From positions 1-64,000 of the forward strand of contig JACKHS010000012.1 in NCBI GenBank assembly GCA_020638875.1: a stretch of 64,000 bases of DNA, read 5' to 3'. Source of the DNA: Planctomycetota bacterium (GTDB taxonomy: Bacteria; Planctomycetota; UBA1135; GCA-002686595). The stretch's first letter is position 1, and each line of letters opens with the position of its first letter. A program made the position numbers and the translations under genes. The notes beneath the pieces are model-generated. The model was not told where the DNA came from. It saw only the letters and a program-made list of their open reading frames with translations, and made no database searches. Below are positions 8,408 to 17,430 of this stretch, piece by piece.

Positions 8408-11014
8408 ATGCTCTGTACGGCCCTCGCTCTCTGTGTCCTGCCCCCCGCGCTGCCGCCCGTCACCAGCGGCGTTCACCTCGTCACGCCGACCGCGCCCGGC
8501 GTCGTCGCGCGCGCGGACGACCACGGCAACGTCGCGCTCGCGGTGCAAGCGGCGAGCGGCCCGGTCGTCGGCACGGGCGTCGGCGGCGCGCTGGCGTTGT
8601 CGACCGCGAGCTGGGAGGCGATCGGGCCCTTCGGCGGCGACGTGGCCGACGTGGCGGCCTCCCCCACCGCGGCGGGCGTCGTGCTCGCCGGCATCGCGCC
8701 CTCGAGCGGCACGGGCGGGACGATGTTCCGCTCGACCGACGGCGGCGCGAACTGGAGCGAGGTGGCGGCGCTGACCGGCCGCTCGGTCTACGACCTCGAG
8801 TTCGCTCCCGACGGCACGGCCTACGCCGGCACGATCGACAGCGTCTTCAAGAGCACCGACGGCGGCGCGAGCTGGACGCAGCACCTGCTCGGCATCGGCG
8901 TGAACGACCAGGTGCTCGAGATCACCATCGACCCGAACGACCCGCTGCGTCTGTGGGTCGGCGTCGCCGACGCGCTCGGCAGCCAGACGACGACGCTGCT
9001 GCTGTCGACCGACGGCGGCAACACCTGGGCCTCGAAGACGCCCGCGGGCGGGCCCTACGGCTTCAGCGCGATCGCGGTGCAGCCGGGCAACTCGAACAAG
9101 GTCTACGCCGGCTGGGAGGGCGCCTTCGGCGGCGGCGGCGTGTTCGTCTCGAGCGACGGCGGCACGACCTGGACCGACCGCTCGGCCGGCCTGCCCGGCA
9201 ACCCGATCAAGGACGTCGTGCACGACGGCACGCGCCTGCTGCTGACCGGCGGCCAGCTCTTCGGCTCGCAGAACGTCGGCATCTGGACGACCGCGAACGA
9301 CGGCCTGACCTGGACCGAGCTGTCGAACGCCGGTTGGCCGCTGCGCGTGTTCAACGACCTCGAGCTGCAGCCCGGCAACCCGAGCCACATCCTGGCCGCC
9401 TCGGCCGGCAACGGCATCTACGAGAGCTTCGACGGCGGCGCGACCTGGGCCTTCGGCGTGGGCGGCACCGGCGGCCTCTCCAGCAACGAGGTCTCCTACG
9501 CCCCGACGGGCGGCGGCGTGATCTACGTCGGCTCGTCGTCGAACGCGGTCTGGAAGAGCACCAACGGCGGCACGAGCTACGCGCCGAGCTCCTTCGGCAT
9601 CGGCCAGCTCAACGTCTACTCCATCGCGACGAACCCGACCAACCCGCTCGAGGTGGCGATCGCCTACCAGGGCCTCAACGACGGCGGCGTGCAGACCTCG
9701 CTCGACGGCGGCCTGACCTGGGCCGGCGCGGCGGTGCCCGGCACGCGCTGGAACACGGTCGGCTTCGACGAGACCGGCACGCTCTACGCGATCTCCGACG
9801 GTCCGACGACGATCGCGCCCGAGGCGCTCTACCGCCGTACCGGCAGCACGTGGACGTCGATCGGGCCCGACCAGGGCTCGGTGTTCGAGTCCGAGCTCGT
9901 CGCGCTGACGTTCACGCCCGGCGCGCCGAACACGATCCTCGCCGGCGGCTCGGACTTCGGCGTGGCCGGCGCCGAGGCGACCGTGTGGAAGACGACCGAC
10001 GGCGGCGTCAACTGGACCAAGGCCTACGAGAGCGTCGAGACCAACGAGGACGTGCTCGACATCGTCTACGCGCCCGGCGCGCCCGGCGTGCTGGTGGCGT
10101 GCTTCGACGACTTCGAGGGCGTCCAGGACGGCGGCGCGCTGCGCTCGACCGACGGCGGTACCACCTGGGCGGCCTCGAACACCGGCCTCGCCAGCGAGTG
10201 CCAGGGTTGGAGCCTCGACGTCCCCGCGGGCGGCTCGAAGATCTACCTCGCGGACGCGGACACCGGCACCGGCAACGGCGGCCTGTACGAGAGCGCCGAC
10301 GGCGGCGCCACGTGGTCGCAGACGAACGCGTCGGGGACGACGCGCTACGTCTCGGCGCAGCCGGCGGCGACGAGCACGCTCTACACGACGCACTTCACCG
10401 CGCCGAAGGTGCGCGCGAGCGAGGACGACGGCGCGACGCTGTCCGACTACACCGCGGGCCTGTCCGCCTCGGCGACGGTGCAGGGCATGCACCTCAACAA
10501 CGGCGGCACGTACCTCTACATCGCGACGAACCAAGGTTCGTGGCGCACGGCCGTCGACGTCGGCGGCACGGGCACGGAGTACTGCTTCGGCGTGAACTGC
10601 CCCTGCGGCAACGACGACGCGACGGCCGGCTGTCAGAACGGGACCGGCGTGGGCGGCAAGCTCGCCGCCGCGGGCGCCGCGTCCGTCTCGGGCGGCGCGC
10701 TCGTGCTGACCGGCAGCGCGCTGCCGCCGAACCAGCCGGGCCTGTACTTCCAGGGCCTCAACGCCGTGAACGGCGGCGCCGGCACGCTCTTCGGCGACGG
10801 CCTGCGCTGCGCCGGCGGCTCGGTCGTGCGCCTGCAGGTGCGCGCCGCGAGCGCGGCCGGCACGTCGAGCACGACGGTGAACGTCGCCGCGGTCGGCGGC
10901 GTCTCGAGCGGCGACGTGCGGCGCTACCAGCTGTGGTACCGCGACCCCGCGGGCTCGCCCTGCGGCGCCTTCTTCAACCTCACCAACGGCGTCGAGCTGG
11001 TCTGGCAGCCGTGA
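8408..11014 (+). CDS. Secreted BNR/sortilin-type propeller protein with six-Cys C-terminal module
   Basis: 868 aa. It begins with a short hydrophobic leader (MLCTALALCVLPPALPPV). About 700 residues follow of BNR-like units of the type STDGG..W or S.DGGATW, seen at least ten times, as in VPS10/sortilin-type and xyloglucanase-like beta-propellers. The segment from about residue 723 to the end is the shared module: EYCFG.NCPCGN, GCQNGTG, FGDGLRCAGGSVVRL, RRYQLWYRDP, PCGAFFNL, NGVELVWQP. All six cysteines are kept, but the GDGS segment between the first and second is shortened. No catalytic residues of a glycosidase can be assigned. The module links it to the FG-GAP proteins nearby despite an unrelated propeller, so I infer a shared export route or location. 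Confidence 0.82.
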   Translation: MLCTALALCVLPPALPPVTSGVHLVTPTAPGVVARADDHGNVALAVQAASGPVVGTGVGGALALSTASWEAIGPFGGDVADVAASPTAAGVVLAGIAPSSGTGGTMFRSTDGGANWSEVAALTGRSVYDLEFAPDGTAYAGTIDSVFKSTDGGASWTQHLLGIGVNDQVLEITIDPNDPLRLWVGVADALGSQTTTLLLSTDGGNTWASKTPAGGPYGFSAIAVQPGNSNKVYAGWEGAFGGGGVFVSSDGGTTWTDRSAGLPGNPIKDVVHDGTRLLLTGGQLFGSQNVGIWTTANDGLTWTELSNAGWPLRVFNDLELQPGNPSHILAASAGNGIYESFDGGATWAFGVGGTGGLSSNEVSYAPTGGGVIYVGSSSNAVWKSTNGGTSYAPSSFGIGQLNVYSIATNPTNPLEVAIAYQGLNDGGVQTSLDGGLTWAGAAVPGTRWNTVGFDETGTLYAISDGPTTIAPEALYRRTGSTWTSIGPDQGSVFESELVALTFTPGAPNTILAGGSDFGVAGAEATVWKTTDGGVNWTKAYESVETNEDVLDIVYAPGAPGVLVACFDDFEGVQDGGALRSTDGGTTWAASNTGLASECQGWSLDVPAGGSKIYLADADTGTGNGGLYESADGGATWSQTNASGTTRYVSAQPAATSTLYTTHFTAPKVRASEDDGATLSDYTAGLSASATVQGMHLNNGGTYLYIATNQGSWRTAVDVGGTGTEYCFGVNCPCGNDDATAGCQNGTGVGGKLAAAGAASVSGGALVLTGSALPPNQPGLYFQGLNAVNGGAGTLFGDGLRCAGGSVVRLQVRAASAAGTSSTTVNVAAVGGVSSGDVRRYQLWYRDPAGSPCGAFFNLTNGVELVWQP

Positions 11015-11020
11015 GCCGGA

Positions 11021-11052
11021 CGCGCGCGGCGAGGAACGCCTCGCCGCGCGCG
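11021..11052 (+). terminator. Perfect 14-bp hairpin after BNR gene
   Basis: CGCGCGCGGCGAGG and its exact complement are separated by AACG. It begins 6 nt after the stop codon. No U-run follows, as is common for terminators in very GC-rich genomes. Confidence 0.55.
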
Positions 11053-11130
11053 GGACTCTCGCGAGGAGCGGGCCGCCGACGCGCGGCCCGCTCGTCGTTG
11101 CGGGCGAGCGCGCCGTGACGAGCCGCTGCA

Positions 11131-12354
11131 TTGACGGCTCTCGCCGGGGCGCCTACGGTCGCGGGCGCATGCGACTCACGGCTCTGCTCCCCCGCGCTCG
11201 CGCGCCGCGCGCGAGGCCTCGCGTTGGCGATGTCGAGCGCGCTCCTCGCCGCGTGCGTCTCGCCCGGCCTCGAGCGGCACGCGGCGCCGCACCGCTACGG
11301 CTGCGCGGCCGAAGGCGTGGAGCTCTCGGCCGGCGACGTCTGGCAGATCGAGTTCCCCTGCGTCGGCGTCGCGGACCCCGCGCGCTCGCGCGAGCACGGC
11401 GACGACTGCTGCGCGACCGACTGGACGTTCGACGAGGCGCTGCCGTCGTGGAACGTCGACGTGCCCGCGGGCGCGAGCTTCCGCGTGGAGGTCCGCGTCG
11501 AGGTCGCGGGCCGCGCCGCGCCGTCGCCATGGCTCGACATCGGCGGATGGGGCGCGTGGCCCGCGGAGGACCTGGCGCCCACGACGTTCGCCGACGGCGC
11601 GGTCGAGGTCGACCTCCTGCGCTGCGCGCGCGTGTGCACGCGCGCACGCTTCCGCCTGCGCACGCGCGAGCTGGCCGCGGGCGAGGTGCTGCGCGTCGCG
11701 CGCTTCGGCGCGGTCTTCACGCGCAGCCAGGAGCTCGCCGGGAACGCGCGGTTCGTGGAGGAGCAGCGCGCCGCGTCGCCCGCGCTCGGCGGCCCCGGCC
11801 GGGTCGCGCACGCGAGCGCGGCGGACGACGCGCCGGCGACGTGGCCCGCGCGACTGCGCCTCGTGCCGTTGCGCCACCAGTACGCCGAGGGCCCCGAGCT
11901 GGGGCCGCGCGTCTGCAGCCCGACGTCGGTCGCGATGGTGCTCGACGCCCACGGCGTCGACGTGCCCACGCGCGAGGTCGCGGCGCTGCTCTACGACGGT
12001 GAGCACGACCTCTACGGCAACTGGAACCGCGCGGTGCAGGGCGCGTACCTGCTCGGCGTGCCCGGGCGCGTCACGCGGCTCGCCACCTGGTTCGAGGCGG
12101 CCTCGCTGCTCGACCACGCCGGGCCGCTCGTGATCTCGATCGCGGCCGAGGAGGGCCAGCTCCGCGGCGCGCCCTACACGCGCACGGGCGGACACCTGAT
12201 GGTGCTCGTCGGCTTCGACCTCGAGACCGACGAGGCGCTGGTGCTCGACCCGGCGACGCCGGTGGGCGACGAGGCGCCGCGGCGCTACGCGCTCGACGAC
12301 CTGGAGACCGTCTGGCTGGCACGCGGCGGCTTCGCGTACGTGCTCGGGCGCTGA
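11131..12354 (+). CDS. C39-like peptidase-domain lipoprotein
   Basis: Up to 407 aa. The N-terminus carries a lipobox (SSALLAAC) after an Arg-rich stretch, so it is probably lipid-anchored. Residues about 60-220 form a beta-rich domain with no family I can name. Residues about 250-407 resemble the Peptidase_C39_2 fold: LVPLRHQYAEG, then VCSPTSVAMVLDAHG with the likely catalytic Cys, then GGHLMVLVGFD with the likely His and a following VLDPA Asp. The start is unsure. The in-frame TTG at 11131 gives a long leader. The ATG at 11230 leaves too little signal peptide. An ATG at 11169 lies in another frame and would fit only if an indel exists in the GC-repeat after it. The role, cutting or binding a peptide outside the cytoplasm, is inferred. 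Confidence 0.72.
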   Translation: MTALAGAPTVAGACDSRLCSPALARRARGLALAMSSALLAACVSPGLERHAAPHRYGCAAEGVELSAGDVWQIEFPCVGVADPARSREHGDDCCATDWTFDEALPSWNVDVPAGASFRVEVRVEVAGRAAPSPWLDIGGWGAWPAEDLAPTTFADGAVEVDLLRCARVCTRARFRLRTRELAAGEVLRVARFGAVFTRSQELAGNARFVEEQRAASPALGGPGRVAHASAADDAPATWPARLRLVPLRHQYAEGPELGPRVCSPTSVAMVLDAHGVDVPTREVAALLYDGEHDLYGNWNRAVQGAYLLGVPGRVTRLATWFEAASLLDHAGPLVISIAAEEGQLRGAPYTRTGGHLMVLVGFDLETDEALVLDPATPVGDEAPRRYALDDLETVWLARGGFAYVLGR

Positions 12355-12451
12355 GCGGCTGCGGGAACGGCCCGCGCGGTGTATCACGGAGGGCGCGGCG
12401 CGCCTCCTGTCCGGGCGCCCGCTCCCCGAGGTCCCCGTCCCCCGCATCGCC

Positions 12452-14092
12452 ATGCAGCGCTCCCTGCTCCTCGTCCTCCCGCTCCTCGCTCCCCTCGCGC
12501 TCGCGCAGGAGGAGGCGCAGCTCGTCTCCGCGGACGCCGCCGGCGGCGACCAGCTCGGCCACTGGGCCGGCATCTCGGGCGACACGGTCGTGCTCGGCGC
12601 GCCGGGCGACGACGACCTCGGCTTCTTCTCGGGCGGCGCCTACGTCTTCGCGAAGAGCGGCGGCGCGTGGGCGCAACAGGCGAAGCTCCTGCCGAGCGAC
12701 GGCGGCATCAGCCAGCGCTTCGGCTGGTCGGCCGACGTCGACGGCGACACGGCGGTGGTCGGCGCGATCTTCGGCAACGGCCTCGCGTCGGTGAGCGGCT
12801 GCGCCTACGTCTTCACGCGCAGCGGCACCGCGTGGACGCAGCAGGCCAAGCTGCAGGCGAGCGACGGCGCGAGCTCGGACTGGTTCTCGCGCTCGCTCGC
12901 GATCTCCGGCGACTCGATCGCCATCGGCAGCGCGCAGGACGACGACAACGGCCTCGAGTCGGGCTCGGCGTACGTCTACGATCGCGTCGGCGGCGCGTGG
13001 GTCGAGGCCGCGAAGCTCAAGCCGAGCGACGGCGCCGCCGGCGACACGTTCGGCGAGGGCCTCTCGATCGCCGGCGACCTGCTCGTGGTCGGCTCGCCGC
13101 AGGACGACGACGCGGGCAGCGCGTCGGGCTCGGCCTACGTCTTCCGCCGCACGGGCGGCGTGTGGGCGCAGGAGGCCAAGCTCACGGCCTCCGACGCGAG
13201 CTTCGGCGACTGGTTCGGCAAGCAGGTGCACACCGACGGCGTGCGCGTGATCGTGGGCGCGTACCACGGCAGCGGCGGCGGCACGCTCGACACGGGCGCG
13301 GCCTACGTCTTCGCGCAGAGCGGCGGCGTCTGGGTGCTGGAGGCCAAGCTCGTCGCCTCGGACAAGAGCGCCGGCGACGAGTTCGGCTGGACGGTCAACG
13401 TGACCGGCGACGAGGCGCTCGTCGGCGCGGTGCAGCGCGCGGGCGCGACCGGCGCGGTCTACCGCTTCGCCTGGAACGGCGTGAGCTGGAGCGAGCAGGA
13501 GATCGTCACGGCGAGCGACGCGTCGAGCGCCGACCAGTACGGCTGGTCGCTCGCGCGCGACGGCGCGGTCGCCGTGGTCGGCGCGACGGTCGCGGCGACC
13601 GGCGGCGCGGGCTACGTGCTGCGCTGGGGCCCGCCGGCGACCGCGTACTGCTTCGGCGACGGTTCGGGCACGGCGTGCCCGTGCGGCAACGTCGGCGCCG
13701 CGGACGCGGGCTGCGCCAACTCGGCCGGTCTCGGCGCGACGGCGGGCAGCGCGGGCTCGGCGAGCCTCGCGACGGACGACTTCGTCGTGACCGGCGCCGG
13801 GCTCACGCCGAACCAGCCGACGCTGCTGTTCGCGGGCCTCAACGCGGTGAACGGCGGCGCGGGCACGCTCTTCGGCGACGGCCTGCGCTGCGCCGGCGGC
13901 AGCGTGCAGCGCCTCGGCGTGCACGCCGCGAGCGCGGGCGGCGCCGCGAGCTGGGGCCCCGGCCTGCTCGGCGGTACGGGCTGGAGCGCGGGCGACGTGC
14001 GCCGCTTCCAGCTCTGGTACCGCGACCCCGTCGGGCCCTGCGGCGGCGGCTTCAACCTGTCGAACGGGTTGGAGCTGACGGTCGCGCCGTAG
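12452..14092 (+). CDS. Secreted FG-GAP repeat protein with six-Cys C-terminal module (third family)
   Basis: 546 aa. The signal peptide MQRSLLLVLPLLAPLALAQ is followed by seven FG-GAP-like units, such as DQFG.. ISGDTVVLGAPGDDD and GAAYVF.. GGVW..EAKL.ASD. The DDD-type loops are typical of calcium-binding FG-GAP propellers and are clearer here than in the two genes at 2.5-6.5 kb. The C-terminal 150 residues are the shared module (YCFGDGSGTACPCGN to LELTVAP) with all six cysteines. It is less similar to the 2461/4610 pair than those two are to each other, so it is an older relative. Surface or secreted; partner unknown. Confidence 0.85.
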   Translation: MQRSLLLVLPLLAPLALAQEEAQLVSADAAGGDQLGHWAGISGDTVVLGAPGDDDLGFFSGGAYVFAKSGGAWAQQAKLLPSDGGISQRFGWSADVDGDTAVVGAIFGNGLASVSGCAYVFTRSGTAWTQQAKLQASDGASSDWFSRSLAISGDSIAIGSAQDDDNGLESGSAYVYDRVGGAWVEAAKLKPSDGAAGDTFGEGLSIAGDLLVVGSPQDDDAGSASGSAYVFRRTGGVWAQEAKLTASDASFGDWFGKQVHTDGVRVIVGAYHGSGGGTLDTGAAYVFAQSGGVWVLEAKLVASDKSAGDEFGWTVNVTGDEALVGAVQRAGATGAVYRFAWNGVSWSEQEIVTASDASSADQYGWSLARDGAVAVVGATVAATGGAGYVLRWGPPATAYCFGDGSGTACPCGNVGAADAGCANSAGLGATAGSAGSASLATDDFVVTGAGLTPNQPTLLFAGLNAVNGGAGTLFGDGLRCAGGSVQRLGVHAASAGGAASWGPGLLGGTGWSAGDVRRFQLWYRDPVGPCGGGFNLSNGLELTVAP

Positions 14093-14115
14093 CGCGGAGC
14101 GGCGTGTTCGGGCAT

Positions 14116-14145
14116 CGTCGTGGGGTCCCCTCCGGCCCCACGACG
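14116..14145 (+). other. 10-bp hairpin between the FG-GAP gene and the acidic secreted protein
   Basis: CGTCGTGGGG and CCCCACGACG flank a 10-nt loop, ending 7 nt before the ATG at 14153. It could terminate the upstream gene or shield the next gene's ribosome site; the sequence cannot decide. Confidence 0.4.
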
Positions 14146-14152
14146 ACGAACG

Positions 14153-15031
14153 ATGCAACCGCTCCACCTCTGCGCGACGCTCGCGCTGCTCTGCCTGTAC
14201 CCCACCGCCTCGCAGCAGCGCGAGGAGGTCGTCTTCGAGTGCACGGAGCTGCAAGTCGGGGACTGGAGCAAGGAGGTCGACTCCAACACCTTCGAGCAGC
14301 AGTTCGAGATCGTCCACGACGGTCAGGTCATCGCCGCGGCCGAGCAGCGGCAGAGCGACGAGAGCGAGATCACCAGGACGGTGCTGGAGCGCGACGACGA
14401 CCACATCAGAGCCGCGCGCATCGAGTGCGGCGAGCTCGTCAAGGCGCGCAGCGACAAGGACGGTGAAGCGCGCGAGGTGAGCGTGCTGAGCGGTGAGGTC
14501 TTCGTCGCCCGCCAGGACGACGACGGCGAGGTCCACGTGGAGACCACGGAGGGCGAGCCCCTCGAGGGCGAGCTGCGAGACGCCGCGCTGAAGCTGGTCG
14601 AAGGCGACTTCGACGACGACAAGGTGAGCTTGCGAGACGTCCTCTGCGACGTACCGCTCGAACCGGGGAGCCCCCTCGAGGTGAGCGAGAGGATCGCGCA
14701 GCGCATCTTCGGCGGGCGTGGAGAGAGCTCGTTCGACGAGATCGAGGTCGCGCTCGTCTTCCGGGGCCTCGAAGAGCGCGACGGGGAGCGCTGCGGCGTC
14801 TTCGACCTCTCCGTGCAGATGAGCGGGACGCACGAGAACGGCCTGGACATGACGATCGAGGCCGAGGGCGAGCTCGTGGCCGAGTACCCCAGCGGGCGGC
14901 TGCGCTCGATGACGGTGGAGGGCGAGCTCGAGATCGAGGGCACGCTGACCGAGCAGGGCGTCGAGCTGGAGATCAGCGGGTCGGGGCCGATGACGCTCGC
15001 CCGCACGGCCACCTACGGCCACGACGAGTGA
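14153..15031 (+). CDS. Acidic secreted protein of unknown function
   Basis: 292 aa from the ATG at 14153. A longer in-frame start at 14120 would add a Pro/Arg-rich stretch and spoil the signal peptide. The leader is MQPLHLCATLALLCLYPTAS. The mature part is strongly acidic (many Glu/Asp) and probably beta-rich. Its last third has alternating strands such as VALVFRGLEERDGERCGVF and GELEIEGTLTEQGVELEISG. I recognise no family. It lacks the six-Cys module of its upstream neighbour. Some bacterial secreted proteins with a similar C-terminal beta-strand pattern are annotated only as DUFs. Base use matches its surroundings, though the GC content is slightly lower. Confidence 0.7.
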   Translation: MQPLHLCATLALLCLYPTASQQREEVVFECTELQVGDWSKEVDSNTFEQQFEIVHDGQVIAAAEQRQSDESEITRTVLERDDDHIRAARIECGELVKARSDKDGEAREVSVLSGEVFVARQDDDGEVHVETTEGEPLEGELRDAALKLVEGDFDDDKVSLRDVLCDVPLEPGSPLEVSERIAQRIFGGRGESSFDEIEVALVFRGLEERDGERCGVFDLSVQMSGTHENGLDMTIEAEGELVAEYPSGRLRSMTVEGELEIEGTLTEQGVELEISGSGPMTLARTATYGHDE

Positions 15032-15051
15032 CGCCGCGCCGGAGCGCGGCG
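15032..15051 (+). terminator. 8-bp GC hairpin directly after the stop codon
   Basis: CGCCGCGC and GCGCGGCG around CGGA start at the base after the stop of the acidic protein gene. It is followed by AAAAA rather than T, so termination activity is only possible. Confidence 0.35.
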
Positions 15052-15172
15052 AAAAAGCTCGGATCGCTGTAGAAAGGCCCTCGCACCGCCCGTCACGCCC
15101 GCGAAGGCCGGCGCCGCCGGCTGCATCGCACCACCCCCTACCCGGCCCCGCGGGCCGAGAGGTACGGCACCC

Positions 15173-15541
15173 ATGGCCAAGTTCATGCTCATCCTTCGCT
15201 CCGACGTCACGCAGGACTACTCGGACATCTCGCCCGAGCAGTTCGGCGAGATCCTCGCCGCCTACAACGCCTGGGGCGCGAAGCTCGAGGCCGAAGGGCG
15301 GCTGCAGCTCGGGCGCAAGCTGACCGACGAGGGCGGCTGCGTGCTGCAGCCGCAGGCGAACGGCACGGTCACGACCAAGGACGGCCCGTACGTCGAGACC
15401 AAGGAGGTCATCGGCGGCGTGTACGTGATCGACGCGGACGACTACGCGCACGCGGCGAAGCTGTGCGAAGGGCACCCGAACTTCCGCTTCGGCTCGATCG
15501 AGATCCGCCAGCTCGACTTCATGGGCGGCCCCGAGCAGTGA
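15173..15541 (+). CDS. YCII/DGPF domain protein, partner of ECF42-type sigma factor
   Basis: 122 aa, close to the usual size of YCII-related proteins. It opens MAKFMLILRSD and carries the family hallmark KDGPYVETKEVIGGVYVI in the middle. The family has a ferredoxin-like fold and no settled enzymatic role. The next gene, 30 nt downstream, encodes an ECF sigma factor with the long C-terminal extension of group ECF42. YCII/DGPF genes are the known genomic neighbours of that group, so the two very likely form one regulatory unit. The ATG start is preceded by GAGAGGTA. Confidence 0.9.
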   Translation: MAKFMLILRSDVTQDYSDISPEQFGEILAAYNAWGAKLEAEGRLQLGRKLTDEGGCVLQPQANGTVTTKDGPYVETKEVIGGVYVIDADDYAHAAKLCEGHPNFRFGSIEIRQLDFMGGPEQ

Positions 15542-15571
15542 CCGCTACCGCCGCGCGCTGAGGCCGGGCTC

Positions 15572-16876
15572 GTGAGCGCGACTCCGCGCAGGCTGCTCGG
15601 GCAGGAGGCCGTCGACGACGCCGTCGGCGGCCTCGCCCGCCACCGCTACGCGGCGATGGTCGCGCGGCTGGTGCGCGCGCTCGGGCCGGGCCAGCTCGAG
15701 CTCGCCGAGGACGTCACGCAGGAGGCGCTCGTGCGCGCGCTGCGCGCGTGGCCGGTGCAGGGCGTGCCGCGCGAGCCCGAGGCGTGGCTCTTCCGCGTCG
15801 CGAAGAACCTCGCGCTCGACGGGCTACGCCGCCGACGCGTGGGCGCGGCGATCGAGCAGGAGCTCGCCGACTGGGCCGCCGCGCGCGAAGCGACGACGCC
15901 TCCCCCGCCCGACGACGAGGCGCCGGCCGACGACACGCTGCGCATGATGTTCCTGTGCGCGCACCCGCTGCTCGCCGAGGACGTGCGCCTGCCGCTGGTG
16001 CTGAAGAGCGTGTGCGGCTTCGGCAACTCCGAGATCGCCGCGGCGCTGCTCACCAAGGAGGGCACCATCGCGCAGCGGCTGACGCGCGCGAAGGCGCGCC
16101 TGGCGGCCGAGGGCGCGCGCTTCGAGCTCCCGCGCGGCGACGAGCTCGACGCGCGCCTCGACGACCTGCTCGCGGTGCTCTACCTCGTCTTCAACGAGGG
16201 CTACCGCGCGCACCGCGGCGAGGCGCTCGTGCGCGTCGAGCTCGTGTACGAGGCGCTGCGGCTCGCGCGCCTGCTCGCCGCGCACCCCGCCACGGCGCGA
16301 CCGGACGTGCACGCGCTCGTCGCGCTGATGTTCCTCTCGGGCGCGCGCCTGCCCGCGCGGCAGGACGCGCTGGGCGAGCTGCTCACGCTGGCCGAGCAGG
16401 ACCGCGCGCTGTGGGACCGGCGCTGGCTCGCGGCGGGCGGCGCGCACCTCGCGCGCTCGCTGGGCGGCGAGCGGCTCAGCGTCTACCACGCCGAGGCGGC
16501 GATCGCGTCGCTGCACGCGGCGGCGCCCGACTACGCGAGCACCGACTGGCCGGCGATCCTGCGCGAGTACGAGCGCCTGCTCGCGTTGCGCGACGACCCG
16601 GTCGCGCGGCTCAATCGCGTGGTGGCGCTCGCCAAGGTGCGCGGCGCGCGCGCGGCGCTCACCGAGCTCGAGGCGCTGGGCGACGAGGGCCCGCTGGCCG
16701 AGTACCGGCTGCGCTGGGCGGTGCGCGCGCAGCTCGCGTGGGACCTCGGCGAGACGGGCGAGGCGCTGCGCGCGCTCGACGCCGCGCTGGCGCTGCCGTG
16801 CGCCGAGCCCGAGCGGCGCGTGCTCGAGCGTCGCCGCGCGGCCGTGGCCGCCGGAGAACCGCCGCCGGCGTGGTAG
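15572..16876 (+). CDS. ECF42-type RNA polymerase sigma factor (DUF6596-type extension)
   Basis: 434 aa, far longer than a plain ECF sigma factor. Region 2 lies at about 20-95 (ELAEDVTQEALVRALRAWP, then AWLFRVAKNLALDGLRR). Region 4 lies at about 120-185 (LPLVLKSVCGFGNSEIAAAL). The remaining 240 residues are helical with TPR-like repeats (VLYLVFNEGYRAHRGE is a recurrent hallmark) and match the extension of ECF42 proteins. No anti-sigma factor gene is adjacent; in this group the extension is thought to control activity. It starts at GTG and sits directly after the YCII gene. Confidence 0.9.
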   Translation: MSATPRRLLGQEAVDDAVGGLARHRYAAMVARLVRALGPGQLELAEDVTQEALVRALRAWPVQGVPREPEAWLFRVAKNLALDGLRRRRVGAAIEQELADWAAAREATTPPPPDDEAPADDTLRMMFLCAHPLLAEDVRLPLVLKSVCGFGNSEIAAALLTKEGTIAQRLTRAKARLAAEGARFELPRGDELDARLDDLLAVLYLVFNEGYRAHRGEALVRVELVYEALRLARLLAAHPATARPDVHALVALMFLSGARLPARQDALGELLTLAEQDRALWDRRWLAAGGAHLARSLGGERLSVYHAEAAIASLHAAAPDYASTDWPAILREYERLLALRDDPVARLNRVVALAKVRGARAALTELEALGDEGPLAEYRLRWAVRAQLAWDLGETGEALRALDAALALPCAEPERRVLERRRAAVAAGEPPPAW

Positions 16877-16954
16877 GTGCGCGAGAGGAGGCCAACGGCA
16901 CGCGCGGCGTCGCGTAGGCTCGTGTGCGTCGCGCTCGCGCGCGCGACGTTCCCC

Positions 16955-17131
16955 ATGCTGGCGTACATCCCCCCCAGAGTCGTGACTCGGTGCTCGGACC
17001 CCTTCCCGCACGGCCTCGTGCTCGGGTTGGCGGCCTACTACGCGCTGGGCGCCCTGCTCCACTTCGCGAACGAGCGTCGGGACGCCGCCCGCTACCGCCG
17101 CTTCCGACCGCGGCCGGCAACGCCGAGCTGA
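16955..17131 (+). CDS. Mini membrane protein, tandem copy 1
   Basis: 58 aa from the ATG at 16955. One membrane segment (LVLGLAAYYALGALLHFA) is followed by a basic tail (RYRRFRPRP). It is clearly related to the next gene, whose core is LVLGLALYFAFGVLLHLARE. Its stop codon shares a base with that gene's ATG (TGATG). An earlier in-frame GTG at 16922 would add a short basic stretch. A -10-like TAGGCT lies at 16915-16920. No named family is recognised. Confidence 0.62.
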   Translation: MLAYIPPRVVTRCSDPFPHGLVLGLAAYYALGALLHFANERRDAARYRRFRPRPATPS

Positions 17132-17343
17132 TGGACCTCGCGCTGGCCTACATCTCGCCGGGCGGCTTCCCAGCCGCGCATTGGCTGACCGCGTTCGACC
17201 GGCTGGTCCTCGGGCTCGCGCTCTACTTCGCGTTCGGCGTGCTGCTCCACCTCGCGCGCGAGCTCGCCGAGCGCGAGCACTGGCGCCGCCATCGTCCGGT
17301 GCGTCCCCCCGACGTGTCGACGGGTCCCACCGTCCTGCGCTGA
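17131..17343 (+). CDS. Mini membrane protein, tandem copy 2
   Basis: 70 aa, starting MDLALAYISPGG, with one hydrophobic segment (about 27-45) and a basic C-terminus (EREHWRRHRPVRPP). It is homologous to the preceding 58-aa protein along most of its length, including the LAYI start, the LVLGL segment, LLH and the final RRxRP. The ATG overlaps the upstream stop, which implies translational coupling. The pair may form a heteromeric membrane complex; that is inference only. I know no family for it. Confidence 0.65.
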   Translation: MDLALAYISPGGFPAAHWLTAFDRLVLGLALYFAFGVLLHLARELAEREHWRRHRPVRPPDVSTGPTVLR

Positions 17344-17415
17344 GGCGCGCCGCCCGCACGCCGCCGCGCCGCGGGAATTCCGCCGCGCCCGCGCGGAGGT
17401 CGTGCGGGCGCGCAC

Positions 17416-17421
17416 TATCCT
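17416..17421 (+). promoter_or_regulatory. Putative -10 box (TATCCT) for argS
   Basis: TATCCT ends 9 nt before the argS ATG, so the transcript would begin at or within a few bases of the start codon. One of a series of such boxes in the window. Confidence 0.5.
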
Positions 17422-17430
17422 GGCGGCCCC

